Positions 1 to 7,447 of a stretch of 22,294 bases of DNA are shown piece by piece (positions within the stretch are counted from its first letter, which is position 1; each line of letters opens with the position of its first letter). The translations under genes and the position numbers were made by a program. A model generated the notes under the pieces. The model worked only from the letters and a program-made list of their open reading frames with translations, was not told the origin of the DNA and searched no databases. The stretch is from Bacillota bacterium (GTDB lineage Bacteria; Bacillota; Clostridia; Saccharofermentanales; DTU023): NCBI GenBank assembly GCA_023388605.1, contig JAEWFX010000055.1:1-22294 (forward strand), in the 5' to 3' direction.

Positions 1-1104
1 ACGTGGTGTAGTTCCTTCAGTTTTTTCAGCTTCGACACTATTTGCGTCTTCGAGATCTGAACGGTCTTTGTTGTTGATTTTGTTGCGAATGGCAGCAGCC
101 AATTCCTCAGCTTCGAGATGTTTGAATTCACTGTCTGCTAAGTACTTGATCTTCATCTCGTGCGGTGTTCCATCTAAACCAGGAGTATAGGCAGGAGAGA
201 CAACAGGATCGGCTAATTCCCAGATCTTACCGACAGGATCTTTGAAAGCACCGTCGCCGTAGATCATAACCTCGATATTTTTGCCGCTGAGTTCACGCAG
301 GCGTTGTGCTACCTTGTCTACTAACTCTTGGCAAGAATGAGGGAACAATTTTACGAGCTCGTCATCGGCTTTGTTGGAGCCTAAGAGACCGTAGTCACAA
401 TTGTAGCCGTGTTCGCTGCTCTCTTCAGTCAGGATGTTGTCGAGACCTAAAACAGTCTTGGCACCAGCTTGAGTGAGTATTTTTTTGGAGCGTTCACGAG
501 TGTGGATATCGCAGGTGATGACATTTTGAGCATAGTCCAAAATGTGGCGGCAATCATTGCTGAAAATAATTTCGCACTCGGCACCTTGACCTTCTACTAA
601 GGAACGATAGAATTCCACATAGTTCATACCGGTGAAGGTATGCTTTGGTTCGCCGAAAATTTCCACAAATTGCTTCTCGGTCAAGACATCTTGCCAGGGA
701 TTGATGTCAGTGTCTAAAAGCATATTGGGATCGAAGAGGTGGTTGCCCACTTCGTCTGAAGGATAACTGAGAAGAATGACTACCTTCTTAGTTGCCTTGG
801 CGATACCTTTGAGGAGGATGGAGAAGCGATTGCGTGACAGGATAGGAAATGTAATACCTAAAACCTCAGCGTTCGCAGTCTTGTTTTTGATGTCGCTAGC
901 AATATCATCGATAGTTGCATAGTTACCTTGCGTACGGGCGACGATGGATTCAGTGATGCAGAGGACATCGCGGTCTCTGAGCTCGAATTTACCTTCTTTA
1001 GCAGCATCGAGGATCAGATTGGGGATGATCTCTACCAAATCATCGTTTTGACGAAAGATAGGTGCGACAATACCACGAGAAATAGTTCCGATAAGACGAC
1101 TCAT
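1..1104 (-). CDS. CofE-like protein (coenzyme F420-0:L-glutamate ligase family, PF01996), 3' end outside window
   Basis: The leftward reading frame is open from the ATG at 1104 to the window edge: 368 codons starting MSRLIGTISRG, with no stop. I recognise it as the Firmicute branch of the F420-0:gamma-glutamyl ligase family from conserved stretches such as the segment with ITESIVARTQGNY, FPILSRNRFSILLKGIA, LSYPSDEVGNHL, ACDIHTRER-like CDIHTRERSKKIL, GLLGSNKADD, and YGDGAFKDPVGKIWELADP. The visible end (EGTTPR) matches a point about 35 residues before the usual C terminus, so the gene probably ends just outside. The founding family member adds glutamate to F420 in methanogens and actinobacteria, but clostridia are not known to make F420, so the real substrate here is unknown. 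An in-frame stop directly precedes the ATG, so no longer start is possible. It diverges from nfnA and has its own promoter. Confidence 0.85.
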   Translation of the reverse strand, partial: MSRLIGTISRGIVAPIFRQNDDLVEIIPNLILDAAKEGKFELRDRDVLCITESIVARTQGNYATIDDIASDIKNKTANAEVLGITFPILSRNRFSILLKGIAKATKKVVILLSYPSDEVGNHLFDPNMLLDTDINPWQDVLTEKQFVEIFGEPKHTFTGMNYVEFYRSLVEGQGAECEIIFSNDCRHILDYAQNVITCDIHTRERSKKILTQAGAKTVLGLDNILTEESSEHGYNCDYGLLGSNKADDELVKLFPHSCQELVDKVAQRLRELSGKNIEVMIYGDGAFKDPVGKIWELADPVVSPAYTPGLDGTPHEMKIKYLADSEFKHLEAEELAAAIRNKINNKDRSDLEDANSVEAEKTEGTTPR

Positions 1105-1111
1105 TTAAGTT

Positions 1112-1134
1112 ACGAAAGCACAAAGTACTTTCGT
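1112..1134 (-). promoter_or_regulatory. Hairpin between Shine-Dalgarno and start codon of the CofE-like gene
   Basis: On the leftward strand GGAGG (1140-1136) lies 31 bases before the ATG at 1104, too far for normal initiation. Between them is a 7-bp inverted repeat, ACGAAAG and CTTTCGT, with a 9-base loop. If folded, it leaves about 8 bases between GGAGG and ATG. A competing hairpin (GCACGAA with UUUGUGC, including one G-U pair) would instead pair the last G of the GGAGG. The bases are seen; the effect on translation is inferred. Confidence 0.5.
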
Positions 1135-1198
1135 GCCTCCTTCCATATGGTGTGTTTTGCAACACGAGTGATTTGCCTTTACAGGCTGTAACGAATTG

Positions 1199-1226
1199 AT
1201 AATACTATTTTTTGCTTTAATGTCAA
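1199..1226 (-). promoter_or_regulatory. Sigma-A type promoter for the CofE-like gene
   Basis: On the leftward strand TTGACA (1226-1221) is followed after 16 bases by TATTAT (1204-1199). Transcription would start near 1192, giving a leader of about 88 bases before the ATG at 1104. Confidence 0.6.
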
Positions 1227-1278
1227 ACTGGCTAGGTATGATTTTCTAATTTTTTTCTTAATAGACCGCGGTAAAATC

Positions 1279-1308
1279 TTGATTAAAGACGGTCAAAAAC
1301 GATAGAAT
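1279..1308 (+). promoter_or_regulatory. Putative promoter for nfnA-nfnB
   Basis: TTGATT (1279-1284) and TAGAAT (1303-1308) are separated by 18 bases, about 58 bases before the nfnA start. No better pair was seen between the divergent genes. The rest of the 261-bp gap (1105-1365) holds the opposing promoter and the hairpin leader of the CofE-like gene. Confidence 0.4.
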
Positions 1309-1365
1309 GAGATTAAGTTATGTGTGCTGTGTTGTTAATTTTTTATACAGCGGTAGGAGGTCATT

Positions 1366-2214
1366 TTGTACAAGATTGCTTCTAAAAGAAGGCTCAATCC
1401 CTTCACTGTGATGATGGAGATTGAACAGCCTTTGATCGCGAAGAAAGCGAAGCCTGGACAATTTATCATTTTTCGTCTAGATGAGGACTCAGAGCGTATT
1501 CCCTTGACTATTGCTGGTACCGATGAAGAACGAGGAACCGTGATGATCATCTTCCAAGAAGTCGGTAAATCTACTAGCTTACTAGGACAAAAAGAGGCTG
1601 GAGACACCATCCTCGATTTTGTGGGTCCATTGGGCAAAGCTTCTGAGCTGGATGAGTTCAAAGGGAAAAAAGTCGCAGTTATCGGTGGTGGTTTAGGTAC
1701 CGCTATCGCATATCCGCAGGCTGCTTATCTCAATAAAATTGGCGCTGATGTAGATATGATCGTCGGTTTCCGCAATAAGGATCTGGTGATTCTAGAAGAA
1801 GAGATGGCTCAAGCTAGCAATAATCTCTACATCGCTACCGATGACGGTTCATATGGTACTCACGGTTTTGTCTCAGATATTCTCAATCGTGAGATTGAAA
1901 AAGGCGTGAAGTACGACCTAGTTATAGCCATTGGGCCTCTGATCATGATGAAAGTTGTTTCTGAGTTAACCCGTAAGCACAATATCAAGACCATTATCTC
2001 AATGAACACCATCATGGTAGATGGTACTGGTATGTGTGGTTGTTGTCGTGTAACTTATGACGGACAAACAAAATTCGCCTGTGTCGACGGTCCGGATTTC
2101 GATGGACACAAGATTGATTTCGACGAAGCTATGCGCCGTTCACGTGTGTACGTCGACAAGGAGAGCGAGTCCTTCCATTCCTGTAAATTGACAGGTAAAT
2201 TGCGCAAGTTCTAG
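1366..2214 (+). CDS. nfnA: NfnA: small subunit of NADH-dependent reduced ferredoxin:NADP+ oxidoreductase (FAD, [2Fe-2S])
   Basis: This 282-residue protein belongs to the ferredoxin-NADP reductase / dihydroorotate dehydrogenase electron transfer family. The N-terminal half (about 1-100) is the flavin-binding barrel. A Rossmann segment with GGGLGTAIAYPQA (about 107-119) is the pyridine-nucleotide side. The C terminus carries the [2Fe-2S] ligands in DGTGMCGCCRV, with a further Cys in FACVDGPDFDGH. This cysteine signature and the adjacent large subunit identify an Nfn/SudAB pair, which bifurcates electrons between NADH, ferredoxin and NADPH in fermentative anaerobes. The start is TTG at 1366, five bases after AGGAGG (1355-1360). 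The stop lies 12 bases before the nfnB start, indicating translational coupling. An alternative name is sulfide dehydrogenase subunit; sequence alone cannot separate the two roles. Confidence 0.9.
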   Translation: MYKIASKRRLNPFTVMMEIEQPLIAKKAKPGQFIIFRLDEDSERIPLTIAGTDEERGTVMIIFQEVGKSTSLLGQKEAGDTILDFVGPLGKASELDEFKGKKVAVIGGGLGTAIAYPQAAYLNKIGADVDMIVGFRNKDLVILEEEMAQASNNLYIATDDGSYGTHGFVSDILNREIEKGVKYDLVIAIGPLIMMKVVSELTRKHNIKTIISMNTIMVDGTGMCGCCRVTYDGQTKFACVDGPDFDGHKIDFDEAMRRSRVYVDKESESFHSCKLTGKLRKF

Positions 2215-2225
2215 TGAGGTGGCGA

Positions 2226-3806
2226 ATGAATTTTGTACGTATTTTAATGAGCCCTGAAGAGAATAAGGGCAATAGTCTCAAAGAATTCATGAATAAAGAG
2301 ATCGAGCAGGCTAAGACCATCGATCGTGAACGCAAAGTAGAACAGAAAGTGATTGAGGGCCATGTAAATAAAGCAGAGGCTCCTGCAAAACCTGCAAGAC
2401 CGAAACGCAATATGTCTAAGGTCAAGGTGGACATGCCTGTTCAAGACCCTGAAGTCCGCAACAGCAATTTCTTGGAAGTAGCGGAAGGTTATACCGAGGA
2501 CATGGCAGTTGAAGAAGCTATGCGTTGCTTGAATTGTAAACATATGCCTTGTGTCGGTGGCTGTCCTGTCAATGTACGTATCCCCGAATTCATCGCGATG
2601 ATCATCGAGCGTGATTTTGAAAAAGCTTACGAGATCATCACTTCGACAAATAACCTGCCAGCCGTCTGTGGACGTGTCTGTCCGCAGGAAACACAATGTG
2701 AGATGCGTTGTGTACGCACCAAAACTGGTGAAGCTGTCGCCATCGGACGCCTAGAGCGTTTCGTAGCAGATTGGTATCGCGAACACGGCAAGAAAGAAGT
2801 GCCTGAGATCAAGTTAAATGGTCACAAGGTAGCAGTAGTCGGATCGGGTCCTGCTGGCCTGACCTGTGCAGCCGATCTAGCTAAAGCTGGTTGTGAGGTC
2901 ACTGTGTTTGAAGCTCTGCACTTGGCTGGCGGCGTGTTGATGTATGGTATACCTGAATTCCGTCTGCCTAAGACTGTTGTACAGGCTGAGATCGCCAAAT
3001 TGAAAGAGATGGGCGTTGAGATCAAGACCAATATGGTTATCGGTCGTATTGAATCTCTAGATGAACTGATGAAAGAAGAAGGATATGATGCCGTCTTCGT
3101 TGGTTCCGGTGCAGGTTTACCCCGCTTCATGAACATACCAGGCGAGAGCTTGAACGAAGTTTATTCTGCAAATGAGTTCTTAACTCGTATCAACTTGATG
3201 CGTGCTTATGAGTGGCCCAATGTCGATACTCCTATCAGTGTCGGCGATAATGTAGCCATCATCGGTGGTGGTAACGTCGCTATGGACGCTGCTCGCTCCG
3301 CCAAACGTTTGGGTGCCAAGAATGTCTACATCGTCTATCGTCGTTCAGAAGAAGAATTGCCTGCTCGTGCTGAAGAAGTCGAGCACGCCAAAGAAGAGGG
3401 TATCATCTTCAAATTGCTGACCAATCCTACACGCCTGATCGGTGATGAAAAAGGTTGGGTCAAGCAGATGGAATGTGTGGAGATGGGCTTAGGTGAGCCG
3501 GATGAATCAGGACGCAGACGTCCGCAGACCATTCCTGGCTCTGAGTTCCTGATCGATGTCGATACCGTAGTCGTTTCTATCGGTACGTCTCCTAACCCAT
3601 TGATCAAAGATACTACTCCAGATATGAAAACTCATAATTGGGGTGGTATTATTGTTGATGAAGATACGATGGCAACTTCCAAAGAAGGTGTTTATGCAGG
3701 TGGAGATGCCGTCACAGGTGCAGCAACTGTTATCCTAGCTATGGGTGCAGGTAAGACTGCTGCCAAGTCCATCATCGATTATTTACAAGAAAAAGATAGT
3801 GAGTGA
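2226..3806 (+). CDS. nfnB: NfnB: large subunit of ferredoxin:NADP+ oxidoreductase (GltA-type, FAD and two [4Fe-4S])
   Basis: The 526-residue product starts MNFVRILMSPEENKG. The N-terminal region (about 95-170) carries two cysteine clusters, CLNCKHMPCVGGCP and CGRVCPQETQCEMRC, that bind [4Fe-4S] clusters. The FAD fold follows at GSGPAGLTCAADLAKAG (about 205-220) and the NADP fold at GGGNVAMDAARSAKR (about 347-361). The last third ends with the conserved GVYAGGDAVTGAATVILAMGAGK. Homologues are often called glutamate synthase small subunit, but next to NfnA the bifurcating transhydrogenase role is far more likely; no glutamate synthase large subunit is visible. I chose ATG 2226 because GAGGTGG (2216-2222) precedes it. 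The frame can be extended to GTG 2214, which overlaps the nfnA stop but has no ribosome binding site of its own. Confidence 0.92.
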   Translation: MNFVRILMSPEENKGNSLKEFMNKEIEQAKTIDRERKVEQKVIEGHVNKAEAPAKPARPKRNMSKVKVDMPVQDPEVRNSNFLEVAEGYTEDMAVEEAMRCLNCKHMPCVGGCPVNVRIPEFIAMIIERDFEKAYEIITSTNNLPAVCGRVCPQETQCEMRCVRTKTGEAVAIGRLERFVADWYREHGKKEVPEIKLNGHKVAVVGSGPAGLTCAADLAKAGCEVTVFEALHLAGGVLMYGIPEFRLPKTVVQAEIAKLKEMGVEIKTNMVIGRIESLDELMKEEGYDAVFVGSGAGLPRFMNIPGESLNEVYSANEFLTRINLMRAYEWPNVDTPISVGDNVAIIGGGNVAMDAARSAKRLGAKNVYIVYRRSEEELPARAEEVEHAKEEGIIFKLLTNPTRLIGDEKGWVKQMECVEMGLGEPDESGRRRPQTIPGSEFLIDVDTVVVSIGTSPNPLIKDTTPDMKTHNWGGIIVDEDTMATSKEGVYAGGDAVTGAATVILAMGAGKTAAKSIIDYLQEKDSE

Positions 3807-3833
3807 TAAGCCGGTCACTCGCTAGAGGAGACC

Positions 3834-6080
3834 ATGGCTGAATTGCTATCAATTAAAATTGATCACTTTGGTCAAATAGATAATTTAACCGTAGATTTTT
3901 CAGCTGCTGAATCGGATAAGTTAGTTCTTACCGAACAACAGCAGTCTGATTTCTATGGTTTTTTTAAGTTTCTGTTCTATGGTTCCAAACCTCATACTTC
4001 GAATGAACTCACAGAGACTGGTGGCAGCGTCAATTTCCGTATGGGTAATGTCAACTACGAACTCACGCGTACTCGTCTCAATCCAGGTGTAGATCACATA
4101 TTCTTACGGATTTTAAAACCTGATGGCGACAGCCTAGATTTGGATCTTTCCAATAAGAACCAGTCTCCAGGACGCATGCTCTTCGGCATATCGTCTAAAC
4201 AATTTATCGACAATATCATCTATGATGTCGATTATGATTTTGACAATGATCGTATAGAGATCGACCAATTCACTCGCAAATTATTTGTCGAAGCCTGGCA
4301 AAAGATTTTCTCACAACCTCACTCTGAAGCAAGTAATTACAGCGATGAACAACGCAAAGCAGATGAAGAATACTTCAACGAGATCGCTGCTGAGATCCAG
4401 TCATACGACAATAAACAATTCAAACGCGAGCTACAAAAACGTCTTGCTGGCAAATCTCAACCCTACAGTTCTCAAGTTTCTCTAGCTGAGATGCGCAATA
4501 GCAGTTTAATCGCAGAATTCATCGCGGATTATAAATTGAAACTCAAAAAATATGCTGATCTCGAAGCCTCTCTGCGTATGTGGAATTTGTTGTTGGAATG
4601 TCAGCAAAAATATACTGCAGAGCGTCATGAATTATTGCGTCAACAACAATTATTAGAACAATTCATGCACATCAAGCGTCTGGAGAGTTTAGAGAAATTA
4701 GACCAAGAACGCGTTGAGTTAGAGAATCGTATACGCAATGCTACGAATACGGATAAGCAATATGTAAATATTGGAACTTTAGAGTCGTTGATGAAGCAGG
4801 AAGCTGATGTCAGAATCAGCTACGAACACTGGCAGAGCTATCTAGAACGTTATAAATATTGCGAACAACAGTTGGAGAATATCAAAGAAGAGGCGAGAGA
4901 TGGTATTCATCGAGCTGTAGTTTTACAAGAGGAGATCGATCGCTCCAAATTACGGATCAAAAATTTTCAGAGCAAGGACACACCACAGGGGCTCGATCGC
5001 TATGTAAAAGCTATCGCAGTGATCGCTGCTGTCGTCGAGCTTTTGCTTTTGATCGCCATCCTCATTCTCGCCAGTAGAAACCAAAGAGTTTACTGGTTGT
5101 ATCCAGCGTTAGCGGTATTGTTACCCGGCTTGTTTTCGGTGTGGGCTTTCTATGAGTATCGTTATCGCAAAGTCACCAAAGACGGTAAAGTAAATCGTCT
5201 GCGCAACAATGAATTACATTTGAAAAAACAGCAGAATGATCTGATTTTTTTACATCGTAAACTCGCTTCCTACAATCAACGTATCGATAATAGAGAAGCT
5301 GAATTGCGTCAATTAGCCAAAGATGTAAAATCTCGTGAACAACGTTATTCAGAAGATTTACAGAGCCTGACAGATCATGTGCGACAATTCATCCCCGGCA
5401 TTGAGACTGAACAAGATTTACAGCGTGAATTATCTGATTTGAGGGATCGCACTCTAGCCTACAACGAAGCCGAGCAATCTCTGCGTCAAGTTGATGAAAA
5501 GGTCAGAAACTTGTTGGCAGGTGATACTGTGCAATATGTGCGTGAACAAGCTGAAAAAGCACAGCAATTCCTCACTGATCACCAAGACAAGATCGGTACA
5601 TTCCCGACCATGGACGAGCACCAAGTTTTGACTCGTCTGCACAAATTGGATCATTGGTTGCAACAAAACGATCGCTTGATCGGCAATTTACAGAACAGTA
5701 TTGCTGGTATTGTCGGTCTGACGGCTGGTGAATTAGAGAGCAATACCATAGAACAATTACGTGTCAAAATTCAGCTCTATACCATACACCTCAAATCCGA
5801 TATCAGCAAACTCTACCAACGCTGTTTAATCGATAGTTTGGTAAATCGTTACGCCGTGATGCTGACCAAACCGTTAGAGGAGATTCAGCAAGAATTTACC
5901 GGCAGCCCCAATATCAAACGCGTGCGTCGCATGGAGATGCAGATCGAGCGTCACGATGACTTCCTGCGTATCAAGACAGATACCTTGCCCTTGATCGTTA
6001 TCAGCAATCGCTTCGAAGACAAGACTTTTCTTAAATTACCAGAAAAACGTCGACCTCAACTATTTATCGGCGATCATTAG
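3834..6080 (+). CDS. YhaN-like membrane-anchored coiled-coil protein with degenerate ATPase motifs
   Basis: The 748-residue product begins with a segment typical of the AAA_27/YhaN (SbcC-like) head: LLSIKIDHFGQIDNLTVDF. Where the family has GPNEAGKST, residues about 30-45 read LVLTEQQQSDFYGFFKFL, so the Walker A lysine and glycines are absent, although the following FLFYGS matches the family. Long coiled coils lie at about 255-385 and 455-560, with two membrane helices between them (about 391-440). The C terminus has a stretch, LPLIVISNRFEDKTFLKL, that resembles the family signature region without its Ser-x-Gly-Thr core, and it ends before any clear Walker B. The start ATG 3834 follows AGAGGAG, 27 bp after nfnB, so it is probably co-transcribed. 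No SbcD/YhaO nuclease partner is seen. Family membership is inferred from the head and architecture; the function is unknown. Confidence 0.65.
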   Translation: MAELLSIKIDHFGQIDNLTVDFSAAESDKLVLTEQQQSDFYGFFKFLFYGSKPHTSNELTETGGSVNFRMGNVNYELTRTRLNPGVDHIFLRILKPDGDSLDLDLSNKNQSPGRMLFGISSKQFIDNIIYDVDYDFDNDRIEIDQFTRKLFVEAWQKIFSQPHSEASNYSDEQRKADEEYFNEIAAEIQSYDNKQFKRELQKRLAGKSQPYSSQVSLAEMRNSSLIAEFIADYKLKLKKYADLEASLRMWNLLLECQQKYTAERHELLRQQQLLEQFMHIKRLESLEKLDQERVELENRIRNATNTDKQYVNIGTLESLMKQEADVRISYEHWQSYLERYKYCEQQLENIKEEARDGIHRAVVLQEEIDRSKLRIKNFQSKDTPQGLDRYVKAIAVIAAVVELLLLIAILILASRNQRVYWLYPALAVLLPGLFSVWAFYEYRYRKVTKDGKVNRLRNNELHLKKQQNDLIFLHRKLASYNQRIDNREAELRQLAKDVKSREQRYSEDLQSLTDHVRQFIPGIETEQDLQRELSDLRDRTLAYNEAEQSLRQVDEKVRNLLAGDTVQYVREQAEKAQQFLTDHQDKIGTFPTMDEHQVLTRLHKLDHWLQQNDRLIGNLQNSIAGIVGLTAGELESNTIEQLRVKIQLYTIHLKSDISKLYQRCLIDSLVNRYAVMLTKPLEEIQQEFTGSPNIKRVRRMEMQIERHDDFLRIKTDTLPLIVISNRFEDKTFLKLPEKRRPQLFIGDH

Positions 6081-6126
6081 ATCATACTGTAGATCTGTGG
6101 TTTTATCGCATTATGATCTTGTTTTT
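6080..6126 (+). terminator. Weak possible terminator after the YhaN-like gene
   Basis: GATCATA (6080-6086) can pair with TATGATC (6112-6118), followed by TTGTTTTT. The loop is long (25 bases) and the stem is AT-rich, so this is a weak candidate. The rest of the gap to 6270 is AT-rich and holds the next promoter. Confidence 0.3.
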
Positions 6127-6189
6127 CAAGTTGATTAACCATAGTCAAAAATACAATTACCCCAGTAAAAGTGCATAAATATCGCTTAG

Positions 6190-6199
6190 TTATTAATAA
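6190..6199. promoter_or_regulatory. AT-rich palindrome upstream of the DUF3793-flavodoxin promoter
   Basis: TTATTAATAA is a perfect 10-bp palindrome 14 bases upstream of the -35 box. Its position would suit a repressor such as Fur, given the iron-related genes downstream, but it does not match the full 19-bp Fur consensus and could be chance in AT-rich DNA. Confidence 0.2.
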
Positions 6200-6213
6200 T
6201 TTTATTGTGCTAT

Positions 6214-6242
6214 TTGACATAAGAGGGTATTGCTTATAGTAT
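6214..6242 (+). promoter_or_regulatory. Strong sigma-A promoter for DUF3793-flavodoxin
   Basis: TTGACA (6214-6219), a 17-base spacer, then TAGTAT (6237-6242). Transcription would start near 6249, 22 bases before the GTG start at 6271. This is one of the best promoter matches in the window. Confidence 0.75.
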
Positions 6243-6270
6243 CTCTATTAGATCGTTCCGGAGGTCTTTA

Positions 6271-6870
6271 GTGAATTACTCTTACTTAGAGCATAAATTG
6301 GCAGTACATTGTGCTGGTACTTTGCTGGGCAAAAAACCTGCCTGTTTAGTTTGTTTTCCCACTAAATTGACCCATATCGAAGAAGATGTACGTTCTTATC
6401 TCGCCACTAAGCCGCATAATTTGCAGGATTTAGAATTGATGTTATTGGCGAAGAATACTCGTGTGCAATATCTCTTCGTCTACCGTCGGAGCCTTCTGAC
6501 AGCTTATCTGCAAGATCCAGATGTGGCGTACGCTTTATCAAAGTTTGGGTATGAGCAGATCTCAGAAAAGGAGAAGAGCAACTCGGAATTCGATCTATCT
6601 GCAATTCTGGCACAACTAGGAGCTAGATTGCAGGAAAACCGCGGATTCCCACATGAGATAGGTTTGTTTTTAGGTTATCCTGTCCGTGATGTGCTCAGCT
6701 TCATAAACTGTGGCGGTAGAGATTTTTTAACATGCGGATACTGGAAGGTCTATCACAATGTTCAACAAGCTCAGGCACGCTTTGAAGAGTTTAATGCGTG
6801 TCGAGACTGTTTGATAAGTCAAGTTAAAGCTGGTTGTGATCTCTGGTCACTATGTGCTGATTGCGGCTAG
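6271..6870 (+). CDS. DUF3793 family protein
   Basis: The 199-residue product matches the DUF3793 family as I know it: an early HCAGTLLGKKPACLV segment, then FPHEIGLFLGYPVRDVLSFI and CGYWKVYHNVQQAQARFEEF near the C terminus. It is cysteine-rich, with Cys in ACLVCF, INCGG, LTCGYW, ACRDC and a closing CADCG. No signal peptide or membrane segment is seen, so it should be cytoplasmic. The biochemical role is unknown; in clostridia it is commonly found beside flavodoxin, as here, which suggests a redox or iron-limitation role. The start is GTG 6271, six bases after GGAGG (6260-6264). It shares a promoter with the flavodoxin gene 28 bp downstream. Confidence 0.8.
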   Translation: MNYSYLEHKLAVHCAGTLLGKKPACLVCFPTKLTHIEEDVRSYLATKPHNLQDLELMLLAKNTRVQYLFVYRRSLLTAYLQDPDVAYALSKFGYEQISEKEKSNSEFDLSAILAQLGARLQENRGFPHEIGLFLGYPVRDVLSFINCGGRDFLTCGYWKVYHNVQQAQARFEEFNACRDCLISQVKAGCDLWSLCADCG

Positions 6871-6898
6871 CTAACTAAGAATTACCGGGAGGTTAGAA

Positions 6899-7324
6899 AT
6901 GTCAAAAGTAGCAGTTATTTTTTGGAGTGGTACAGGTAATACCGAAGCGATGGCTGAGCTGGTAGCCGAAGGCGCTAAAAGTGCTGGTGCAGAAGTAGAG
7001 CTCTTGAATGTCAGCGACACAGATGTAGACAGTGCTTTAGGTTTCGACGCTCTTGCTCTAGGTTGTCCTGCCATGGGTGATGAGGAATTAGAAGATGGTG
7101 AATTCGAGCCTTTCTACTCAGAACTCAAAGGTCAATTAGGCGATAAACCAGTCGTTCTGTTCGGTTCCTATTCCTGGGCTGACGGTGAGTGGATGACCAA
7201 GTGGGTTGATGATGCTAAAGAAGCCGGTCTGAACCTGAAGGCCGAGGGTTTAGCTGTCTTTGAAGCTCCTGAGGGAGATACCGAAGATGCCTGCAAAGAA
7301 TTAGGTCAGAAATTAGTCGGCTAA
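6899..7324 (+). CDS. Short-chain flavodoxin
   Basis: The 141-residue length is typical of short-chain flavodoxins. The FMN phosphate loop is SGTGNT (about 10-15), directly after the first beta strand (SKVAVIFW). GCPAMGDEELEDGEFEPF and FGSYSWADGEW correspond to the two loops that hold the isoalloxazine ring, with a tryptophan and a tyrosine nearby. The protein is strongly acidic, as expected for an electron carrier that docks on basic partners. It replaces ferredoxin as a low-potential carrier, often when iron is scarce. The start ATG 6899 follows GGGAGG with a 6-base gap. It is the second gene of a two-gene operon and is followed by a clear terminator. Confidence 0.93.
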   Translation: MSKVAVIFWSGTGNTEAMAELVAEGAKSAGAEVELLNVSDTDVDSALGFDALALGCPAMGDEELEDGEFEPFYSELKGQLGDKPVVLFGSYSWADGEWMTKWVDDAKEAGLNLKAEGLAVFEAPEGDTEDACKELGQKLVG

Positions 7325-7343
7325 TTTAGACACTTAAAACAAG

Positions 7344-7397
7344 GACACTCCTACCTTATCTGATCTTTCAGTAGCTGGTGTAGGAGTGTCTTTATTT
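7344..7397 (+). terminator. Intrinsic terminator of the flavodoxin operon
   Basis: An 11-bp perfect stem (GACACTCCTAC at 7344-7354 with GTAGGAGTGTC at 7380-7390) is followed by TTTATTT. Confidence 0.85.
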
Positions 7398-7424
7398 GCG
7401 AAGCTTTATTCTCTGTAGTAGGAT
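7396..7424 (+). promoter_or_regulatory. Promoter of ssrA
   Basis: TTGCGA (7396-7401), 17 bases, TAGGAT (7419-7424). The -35 box touches the T-tract of the preceding terminator. The start would be near 7431, so a short leader of about 17 bases would be removed by RNase P. Confidence 0.55.
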
Positions 7425-7447
7425 AAAAAAACCTTCGTAATAATTAC

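Noticed and set aside
928..1191. Rightward 87-residue frame opposite the CofE-like gene
   Set aside because: It is the antisense of a conserved coding region and resembles no family.
2214..2225. GTG start of nfnB overlapping the nfnA stop
   Set aside because: ATG 2226 has GAGGTGG at proper distance; the GTG has no ribosome binding site.
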